A stretch of DNA of 64,000 nt, from positions 620,001-684,000 of the forward strand of contig NZ_JBLKNZ010000001.1 of assembly GCF_051414115.1 (NCBI RefSeq). The letters are read 5' to 3'. The DNA is from Halovenus marina (GTDB lineage: Archaea; Halobacteriota; Halobacteria; Halobacteriales; Haloarculaceae). A program made the translations under genes and the position numbers. Positions 8,693 through 14,584 of the stretch are shown here, piece after piece. The number at the start of each line of letters is the position of its first letter. Position 1 is the stretch's first letter. The notes beneath the pieces were generated by a model. The model did not search any database. It was given only the letters and a program-made list of their open reading frames with translations, and was not told the origin of the DNA.

Positions 8693-9202
8693 TCAGTACC
8701 TCCGTGAGCCGACGGCGATGAGTCCACCGACGAGCACGACCAGGACGCCACCGCCGACCAACTGCCCTGCCGTGCCAACGTCCGGACTCGACGGGAGCAT
8801 TCCGCCACCGCCGACGCCGGTCTGCACCTGGATACGGGCAATCTCGACGGTTTCGGCTTCGCCGCCGGTCACATTCACGCGGTACTGGTCGTATGCGGTC
8901 GTGTTGAGATTGCTGTACTCGAATGCGTCTGTGCCGCTCGGCGCGTCGAGCGTTCCGTTCGCCACTTCGGTTTCGTTTCCAGCACTGTTGACGCTGTAGA
9001 CGGTCACGTCGAGCACAGCCGACGTGTTGAGTGCGGTCGCTCGCACCGCTTCGGTGTCGTTGTCCACGTCGAGCGTTTCGTCCCAACTGGTCGTGTTGGT
9101 CGTTTCCTGAGCGCTGACCGCTCCGATACCACTGACGCCCGCGACCGCCGCGAGCGAGATCGTCAAGAGTCCGAGCAGGACTGTGTAGTGTGTTCGATTC
9201 AT
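8693..9202 (-). CDS. Small secreted protein with C-terminal anchor, in virion block
   Basis: A 169-residue protein with a signal sequence (about 1-31, ending VSAQ). A threonine- and asparagine-rich beta-type domain follows, then a glycine-rich linker and a C-terminal membrane segment ending in SRRY. It lies between the VP3-like and spike genes, 2 and 1 bases away, so it is co-translated with them. The design resembles a miniature spike. Some pleolipoviruses carry an extra small structural protein beside the spike, and this may be one. It could also be a second receptor-binding or glycosylated surface protein. Confidence 0.6.
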   Translation of the reverse strand: MNRTHYTVLLGLLTISLAAVAGVSGIGAVSAQETTNTTSWDETLDVDNDTEAVRATALNTSAVLDVTVYSVNSAGNETEVANGTLDAPSGTDAFEYSNLNTTAYDQYRVNVTGGEAETVEIARIQVQTGVGGGGMLPSSPDVGTAGQLVGGGVLVVLVGGLIAVGSRRY

Positions 9203-9204
9203 GA

Positions 9205-9588
9205 TTACCCGAGATAGGCGAGTGCGTAGAATCCAGCAGACTGTACGACGACGGCGATGAGTCCCGCGAACTCGTTCCCGAGCAGCGCGTCGAGCAGCGG
9301 GAAAAACGGGGGTGCGATGACCAGCCCGATGGTCACGATTGCCACCCACGTTTCAACTGCGCCCATCTTGTCGAAGTTGGGTCTGTTCGTTGCGAAGGCC
9401 GTCGCGAGCGCGAGCAGGCTGATAATCTTCGCCGCGGAGATGCCCCCGCCGTCCGGCAGGTTGATAAGCGGGTCTGCGAAGTTGAATCCGAACAGCGAGA
9501 ACTCGACCAGGCCGACGGCAATCGCCGCCGACAGGACGAACCACGGGCTCACGACCGAATCGTTCAGGTCGAGTTTCCCCCGCGTCAT
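9205..9588 (-). CDS. Pleolipovirus VP3-like internal membrane protein
   Basis: A 127-residue protein with four predicted membrane segments (about 14-32, 48-64, 78-96 and 104-124) and little else. Pleolipovirus VP3-type proteins are small four-span proteins lining the inside of the virion membrane and are encoded directly before the spike. ATG 9588 starts a hydrophilic lead of 13 residues. It is the first gene of the tightly packed minus-strand block ending at 4626; the pilin gene upstream is separated by 163 bp. Confidence 0.75.
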   Translation of the reverse strand: MTRGKLDLNDSVVSPWFVLSAAIAVGLVEFSLFGFNFADPLINLPDGGGISAAKIISLLALATAFATNRPNFDKMGAVETWVAIVTIGLVIAPPFFPLLDALLGNEFAGLIAVVVQSAGFYALAYLG

Positions 9589-9751
9589 AGTGCTCCCCTC
9601 CGATACTGTGCGACTGTCGTATGTCCCGACGGTGGGACAGAGAGACCATTAGGCATGGTCTCGTGCGTGTTCCGGGGAGTTCGGTTTAAGACAGGTGGAT
9701 GCGAAGCTATCGCTGTCCACCGTTTAATAAAAAGAAAAGTTATCGTAGCGA

Positions 9752-10192
9752 TTACGAGCCCGAGTCTTCGGAGAGGGTGGCCGTGTCGCCCTCCCCGTTA
9801 TCCCACGCGACCGTGACTTCATAATCTGAACCAACACCGGATAATGTGATGCGATCACCTGCTCCAATCTCACTCGCGGGTTTCAGTGATCCGCCAGTAT
9901 TGCTGTTTATTGTCTGCCACGTATTCCCTGCACTCCCACCGAGATTGTTCCCGCGGATGTAAATATCGCCCGCAGGCACCGCCTCACCGCTATCAACGGT
10001 AATGGTTAGATCATTTGATTCGTAATCGAACTCGAAGCTCGTTGTCGGTTGTACTTCATTAGCTGAGTCCCCCAGCCCGAGCACAAACGATGCGATCACC
10101 GCCGCGAGAATGACCGTGATTGCCACCATCAGAATCACACCGATGACGGGGCTGACGGCATCCTCGTCTGATAGCACTTGTTTGAACTGCAT
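9752..10192 (-). CDS. Type IV pilin-like protein
   Basis: A 146-residue protein with the haloarchaeal pilin N-terminus. A short charged leader DEDA is followed by VSPVIGVILMVAITVILAA and a hydrophobic helix of about 25 residues, which PibD peptidases normally process. The rest is a small beta-rich acidic head. Cell pilins mediate adhesion, and some archaeal viruses bind them as receptors. Finding one directly upstream of virion genes is unusual. It might be a decoy pilin, a surface modifier blocking superinfection, or a captured host gene. A TATA-like AATAATATAAAT 22-33 bases before the ATG suggests its own leaderless transcript. Confidence 0.8.
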   Translation of the reverse strand: MQFKQVLSDEDAVSPVIGVILMVAITVILAAVIASFVLGLGDSANEVQPTTSFEFDYESNDLTITVDSGEAVPAGDIYIRGNNLGGSAGNTWQTINSNTGGSLKPASEIGAGDRITLSGVGSDYEVTVAWDNGEGDTATLSEDSGS

Positions 10193-10213
10193 GCGAACGA
10201 ATCAAATCGGGAG

Positions 10214-10225
10214 AATAATATAAAT
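10214..10225 (-). promoter_or_regulatory. TATA box of the pilin gene
   Basis: AATAATATAAAT on the plus strand reads ATTTATATTATT on the minus strand, centred about 27 bases before the pilin ATG. That places transcription start at or next to the start codon, typical of leaderless haloarchaeal mRNAs. Confidence 0.6.
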
Positions 10226-10337
10226 CCTAATGGGAAGTCAGTTACTGATAATTGAAATCGGCTGTTTTTGGGTGGTAGAGCGCTTACTATGTTGGAATCA
10301 AGATAAGAAGATATAAGACATCCAGATAACATATCCA

Positions 10338-10357
10338 GTTGCGGCGGAAGCCGCAAC
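10338..10357. repeat. Perfect inverted repeat GTTGCGG/CCGCAAC
   Basis: GTTGCGG (10338-10344) and CCGCAAC (10351-10357) pair perfectly around CGGAAG. It is a GC-rich island in AT-rich DNA, with no coding context. It may be an operator or an RNA hairpin. Confidence 0.45.
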
Positions 10358-10582
10358 ACTGCCGCGTCGTCGTCTTGAGGATGGGGGACTCGCATGCACC
10401 CCTCCTCAATCGCATTTTCGCGTGAACAACCGCCGTAAATTGACTTGCTGGTTCTCATAACTCCCTCGTCAGTTACCAGAACCAACGTGCGAGATGGATC
10501 GAATATATCTACCGTCGAGATCTGTTTCATTCCCAATTGCCAAAGATAAAATATCTGTTGTATAGATGTGTATTGAAACAGT

Positions 10583-10592
10583 TCTTTTAACA
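10583..10592 (+). promoter_or_regulatory. TATA box of the small nuclease-like gene
   Basis: TCTTTTAACA is centred about 28 bases before the ATG at 10616, consistent with a leaderless transcript. Confidence 0.5.
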
Positions 10593-10615
10593 TAGCTGAA
10601 ATTCACCATACAGCC

Positions 10616-11140
10616 ATGTTTGGACAAGATAGCCAAACGTATCAAACAGTAGTTGACTTGCTTGAGGCATGGAGACCGTCACAGGATTATGGACACGAGA
10701 GTAAATTTCAGCAGGAACTATCGGAGTATCTTGATGAACAACTAAATTCCCAGACTAATAGCGGATTTGGTGATATGTTAGGTGGAGGTGGGAGTAACTA
10801 TGTGGTCAACCGAGAACGGGGAAATTCCCGTGGGGATGTCGTTGTTAATGATACAGTCGGGGTTGAGATGAAGCGTCATTTTTCCAACTCCCAGAAGAAA
10901 AAACTCCGAGGACAACTGGAAGACTATGCGGACAATTATCCCTATGTGATTGCCCTTGCATGCGGTATTGACGATATGGATGGGTGGCGAGAGCTAGAGA
11001 ACAAATTTACAAAAAACCGCGGCCCGGGAATCGGAATGAACCAGACCAAATTTAGCTTTATTGTCAAACGGCGAGAGAATTTTGGCGAACCGCATAACTT
11101 CGGAGGTGGCAGTGGCTTCGGTGATATTCCAGGGTTTTGA
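10616..11140 (+). CDS. Small PD-(D/E)xK nuclease-like protein
   Basis: A 174-residue protein of no named family I recognise. It shows a plausible nuclease core. Helix HESKFQQELSEYL carries Glu residues at 27 and 34, followed by RGDVVV with D74 and VEMK with E84 and K86. This is the helix-D-ExK order of PD-(D/E)xK enzymes. A helix and the hydrophobic strand YVIALACGI follow, as in that fold. The C-terminus is glycine-rich (GGGSGFGDIPGF). The gene is AT-rich and starts leaderless. A tiny membrane peptide follows 5 bases downstream, so the two form an operon. A toxin-like or defence nuclease is the most likely role. Confidence 0.55.
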   Translation: MFGQDSQTYQTVVDLLEAWRPSQDYGHESKFQQELSEYLDEQLNSQTNSGFGDMLGGGGSNYVVNRERGNSRGDVVVNDTVGVEMKRHFSNSQKKKLRGQLEDYADNYPYVIALACGIDDMDGWRELENKFTKNRGPGIGMNQTKFSFIVKRRENFGEPHNFGGGSGFGDIPGF

Positions 11141-11145
11141 TATCT

Positions 11146-11244
11146 ATGGCCAACGAAGATCCACTTCAAGGGCTACCTGATTGGCTCGTCCTATTGATGC
11201 TGATCTTATTCCTTATCGGTGCTGCTATCGTCCTATTCTTTTGA
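11146..11244 (+). CDS. 32-residue single-span membrane peptide
   Basis: A short frame begins MANEDPLQGLPDW and continues as one hydrophobic helix of about 20 residues ending LFF. It starts 5 bases after the nuclease-like gene's stop, on the same strand. The acidic, proline-containing head and single span suggest a small membrane effector or anchor. Size alone gives weak support, but the clean hydrophobic helix and the tight spacing argue for a real gene. It may pair with the upstream protein. Confidence 0.5.
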   Translation: MANEDPLQGLPDWLVLLMLILFLIGAAIVLFF

Positions 11245-11252
11245 CTATATTG

Positions 11253-11330
11253 GCTCTGTTGAAACCCTCAAAACTGATAGAAACGACGTGCGAGATACAG
11301 AGGATGGATGCAACACGGTAAGTACATTTT
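11253..11330. repeat. Possible end of an insertion sequence
   Basis: The stretch starting GGCTCTGTTGAAACCCTCAA and running to GGATGGATGCAACACGG resembles the terminal region upstream of the transposase in some haloarchaeal insertion sequences. The frame opening ATGGATGCAACACGG stops after five codons, so no transposase remains. This is from memory of sequence style only. Confidence 0.25.
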
Positions 11331-11404
11331 ATTCAGAAATTTCTACTGGCCCGGCCGTCATGTGTGTTTGCCAACCGAACAAAAGGGACGTGTAAGGTGG
11401 TCTA

Positions 11405-12427
11405 CTAAGAGGGTCTCGCTTCAGGAGAATCGAGTGCAAAATCAAGTTTGAGGAGGGTTTCGTTAGGGAGATAATTGTAATCTGACTTCATGTATTCGTG
11501 AATCGTAACTGGATCGATGGCGGTCATCCCTTCTTGATAGGTTACGTCAATACCAGACTGGACGAAAAATATCATCTTTCCAGCAGTAGCATATTCTACA
11601 TACGAGTCTGGTTCAAGTCCTGCCGAGCCCGTTTTTACCTGGAGATATCCCGGGACCGATTCACCGTCTACCTCTTTGCGCATCTCACACTCGATCTTGG
11701 CCTGTGAGTTACTGGTACTTGATTTGATGAGCCGCCAGCCTTCTGACTGGAGGTAACTGATCACGATATCCTCTGTTTCCTCACTCCCCAAAATATCGAA
11801 TAAACGGGTCGTCTCGGCAGAATTGATTTTTCGAGAGATCTCCTTTCGATCTAGGTCCCCGTCAGATTCGAGGTTATCTTGGGAGTGCAAGGATCTAATC
11901 ACCTGTTTAGCATCTTCGGTGATTCCCTTGTCCATCTCGCTCAAGGTTCCGAACCGGCCCGAGAATTTCCGGCGGACATATCCCGGGACGAGCGCGTATG
12001 GTACGTCAACCCAGTCGACCTTTCTGAAATGTTGGATATCTCGTTCGTCGTACTGGTCGAATTCATCGGCAGAAAGATTCGCAGCGACTCTCCAGTCACT
12101 TTCAATTTTACAAAGGGCAAAGTGGTTGTTCTCGTTTACCCACACGAAATCTCCTACGTCCATTTCCTTCAGAATGTATCGGAGTGGTGCATTCATTCGA
12201 CCATCTTCCAATAACCTTCCTGTGGGCTCTCCTTCCTCCAATCGCCGTTCGTATACCTGCCGGTGGGTCTCGTAGACCTCGTCAATAGAATCGTATTCCT
12301 GATCTTCAAGAGACCACCCGACGCCGATTATCTCCTTCTCCTTACAGAATCTAAAGGGGTCCGACCCTTCTTCAGCTGCACCAGGTTGTAGCTTCATCCC
12401 ATATACGGTGAAATCCAATTCGGACAT
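11405..12427 (-). CDS. EVE/PUA-like domain fused to a QxK restriction nuclease
   Basis: A 340-residue protein. The N-terminal half looks like an EVE/PUA-type modified-base reader: a GVGW turn at 35-38, the strand GDFVWV at 92-97 and ALCKI at 104-108. The C-terminal part, about 205-295, fits a PD-(D/E)xK nuclease. It has the helix GSEETEDIVISYLQSEGW, then a strand with E246 and E248, YLQVKTG with Q263 and K265, and a FFVQSG strand. Together they suggest a type IV, modification-dependent restriction enzyme unrelated in layout to the one at 3336. ATG 12427 opens the folded part. The gene is lower in GC than the host genome. No methyltransferase is near. Confidence 0.62.
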   Translation of the reverse strand: MSELDFTVYGMKLQPGAAEEGSDPFRFCKEKEIIGVGWSLEDQEYDSIDEVYETHRQVYERRLEEGEPTGRLLEDGRMNAPLRYILKEMDVGDFVWVNENNHFALCKIESDWRVAANLSADEFDQYDERDIQHFRKVDWVDVPYALVPGYVRRKFSGRFGTLSEMDKGITEDAKQVIRSLHSQDNLESDGDLDRKEISRKINSAETTRLFDILGSEETEDIVISYLQSEGWRLIKSSTSNSQAKIECEMRKEVDGESVPGYLQVKTGSAGLEPDSYVEYATAGKMIFFVQSGIDVTYQEGMTAIDPVTIHEYMKSDYNYLPNETLLKLDFALDSPEARPS

Positions 12428-12594
12428 ATCGACACAGGCGTCCGCTTGAAATTTCAAACTATCGGCCGTTGAATACGTCTACTATATCTCAGGTAAGCCT
12501 ATCTCGATTTGAATCGACCTCACTGCGAGATAAGCGCCTTCTATTCAGCATACCTACTGGAATCTATCACCGACTTAGACGTTCAACAAAGTCA

Positions 12595-12867
12595 CTATCC
12601 TACTTCGCACCCGCTCACCTGAATGTCCGTCTCAACTGAGAGGGGAATCTGCTTGGTCGAGAGGATATCAGCAACTTCGGCCAGCTCTTCCGCTGAAAGT
12701 TCTCCCGCGAGATATTCGATTGCATCTTGTTTGTTCCGTAGGTCTTGTTCTGCGTGAATACAAGCAGCGTCGATACCGCCGGTCTTTGTCGATTCCCCCA
12801 GTTTGTCCGCCACTCGCTCGTAGAGGTCTTCTCGATACGACTGGTTCCCGTCCGTGTTGATTCGCAT
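12595..12867 (-). CDS. Small ribbon-helix-helix-like protein
   Basis: A 90-residue acidic protein of a type common in haloarchaeal plasmids and proviruses. It has a short beta-like start MRINTD, then helices YREDLYERVADKLG and KTGGIDAACIHAEQDL, and a second helical part. This fits a ribbon-helix-helix DNA-binding fold followed by a helical tail. It probably regulates transcription. It reads in the same direction as the EVE-nuclease gene, 167 bp upstream of it, and could act as its controller. ATG 12867 is chosen because the extension upstream lacks family features. Confidence 0.55.
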   Translation of the reverse strand: MRINTDGNQSYREDLYERVADKLGESTKTGGIDAACIHAEQDLRNKQDAIEYLAGELSAEELAEVADILSTKQIPLSVETDIQVSGCEVG

Positions 12868-13476
12868 ATTTGCACATCGGCTTCCAGAACCTAGTTTTTT
12901 CGACTTACTGGATGGGGTAATTTCGGGGTGAATCGGGTCGGAGTTCGCCACGATCGGGCCGACGACCTGCTCGACCAGGAACCGAGCGGGAAATCTCGCA
13001 CATCAAACGACCGGGGTTGATGTGCAGATTCGGGAATCCGTCTTTCTCGGCGCGCAACCCCCCGGGGGGGGAAGGAAGAAAAATAGGAGTAACATGCCGA
13101 ATACAGGGCGCATAGGTGGTACGAGAAGGTATTCGCTCAGTATAGATTGAGGCCGTCCAAAATATTGAAGAAGAGGATCGAATACTCAATACTACAATTT
13201 TGGTCCCTGAAGACGACTTGGCACCCGACCCAGTTAATGAGGGGAACGCCGATCTGCATACGACTACAGGAGAACATAATACCGACAGCGGGGTGGGCAT
13301 CTCGGCAAGAATGCTGCAGTACCGGTACGTCTATCGGCGTAAAAGACCGCTGTTTCCTATTTCAGTAGGCTTATTGCTTGGGCTTTTCTGCTATCGTGCC
13401 AATAGCTATTAACCTTCTGTAAAGTTATATAGAACAGTGGGTCGATGTAGAGACAGCATGTTTCCAGAGCAAACAT
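12868..13476. other. 609-bp region without a convincing gene; likely decayed
   Basis: The left 200 bp are GC-rich and the rest is AT-rich, with a near-palindromic run of six C and eight G at 13058-13071 at the junction. A plus-strand frame ending at 13412 encodes an acidic stretch (IEAVQNIEEEDRILNTT) and a hydrophobic C-terminal segment (PISVGLLLGLFC) but has no good start. It could be the tail of a truncated membrane protein. TTATATAG at about 13423-13430 is a candidate promoter for the following gene. Confidence 0.35.
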
Positions 13477-14445
13477 ATGACATACACACCACCAAATAAC
13501 ATCGAACCGCGTGCCCCTCAGGATGTCCAAGACGGGGAAGTCCGCTCGAAACTCCGCGAATTACTCGGAGTGACAGATCCACCAGAAGACCTGAGGTATT
13601 CGCTCGGTCAGGAGAGGATACAGGAGGATCTTCAATTCGAGGAGATACAGTTTGAGAATTCGATAGGTGAAACAGTGACAGGGAAACTCATCGTTCCTCA
13701 GGGTAAATCTAATGCGGACAAACCGGCTATCGTGTGCACCCCCGGAACATCCGGTAACGCAAACCGTCTTACCGAAGAAACTTTTCGTCGGGAAGAGGAC
13801 GGTCCGCTTCGAGGTTGGGCACGAGAACTCTCACGCCGAGGATATGTGACGCTCTCGTTGACTCTTCACTTGAACAAGAGTAGACAAGGGAATGGAGAAA
13901 ACTACATCGAGCGAAAGACAGCGTTCTTAGCTCCGTATGGTATCTCGACGATGGGCCTTCTCGTAGATGAAGTTCTTCGCGGTGTCCAAATACTATCAGA
14001 TCACGCAGCGGTGGATTCCGAACGTATTGGTCTTACGGGAATGTCACTCGGCGGTAATGCCACTTGGTACTCGTTTGCCTGCGAACCAAATATTCCCGTG
14101 GCGGCCCCGATCTGTGGATCCGTTGGAAGTCTCCACGAACAAATTCTATTCGGTAATCGGCACAGGCATGGGACTCATTTTTATATCCCTCATATGCTTC
14201 GCTATTTCGACCATCCCACGATAGTTCGTAAGTGTATCACCCCACGACCTTTCTTTGTCGTTGCACCTATGGACGACGAGGATATGCCAGCCACGGGCGT
14301 CGATAGAATGGTTGAGGAAGCCATTCCGGCATACGAGCGCGCAGGAACGCGAGCCAACTTTGCCGTCCACCGCCCTGATGGAACTCACGAGTTTCGACAG
14401 GATTACTTCGAGCGAATGGCAGATTGGTTTGAGACTCACCTTTAG
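13477..14445 (+). CDS. Alpha/beta hydrolase of the dienelactone hydrolase/esterase type
   Basis: A 322-residue soluble enzyme. The nucleophile elbow is GMSLGG with Ser at about residue 190. A likely acid lies in APMDDEDMP (about 264-272) and the His in PDGTHEF near the C-terminus, in the right order for an alpha/beta hydrolase. An oxyanion-type VCTPGTSGN lies at about 88-96. The substrate is unknown; esters or short peptides are possible. GC is lower than in host genes. It is cargo of the provirus, followed by a convergent solute-binding lipoprotein gene. Confidence 0.75.
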   Translation: MTYTPPNNIEPRAPQDVQDGEVRSKLRELLGVTDPPEDLRYSLGQERIQEDLQFEEIQFENSIGETVTGKLIVPQGKSNADKPAIVCTPGTSGNANRLTEETFRREEDGPLRGWARELSRRGYVTLSLTLHLNKSRQGNGENYIERKTAFLAPYGISTMGLLVDEVLRGVQILSDHAAVDSERIGLTGMSLGGNATWYSFACEPNIPVAAPICGSVGSLHEQILFGNRHRHGTHFYIPHMLRYFDHPTIVRKCITPRPFFVVAPMDDEDMPATGVDRMVEEAIPAYERAGTRANFAVHRPDGTHEFRQDYFERMADWFETHL

Positions 14446-14584
14446 ACATAGATTATTCTAATTGAGAGTTTTCTTAACCTGTTTGAGAATCACGATCTGG
14501 AAAGTACCCGATACGTCGATAGGCTAATCAAGCGAAAAATACTGAGTAAAGAATCCCAAGATACAGGCTAGGCGGTTCCGACGA

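Larger units (their letters stand above)
10193..10615. other. 423-bp divergent intergenic region
   Basis: This lies between the pilin gene (minus) and the nuclease-like gene (plus). It contains a promoter for each and a hairpin at 10338-10357. Longer readings in it are random in composition and run through the pilin promoter, so I see no gene. Confidence 0.5.

Noticed and set aside
10135..10593. A minus-strand frame of 152 codons upstream of and overlapping the pilin start
   Set aside because: It runs through the pilin TATA box and the hairpin, and its composition (many Cys, Ser and Pro with no family pattern) is like random translation.
12905..13300. A 131-codon minus-strand frame in the gap before the hydrolase
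   Set aside because: Low-complexity serine/proline content, no start signal, and it crosses the C6G8 tract.
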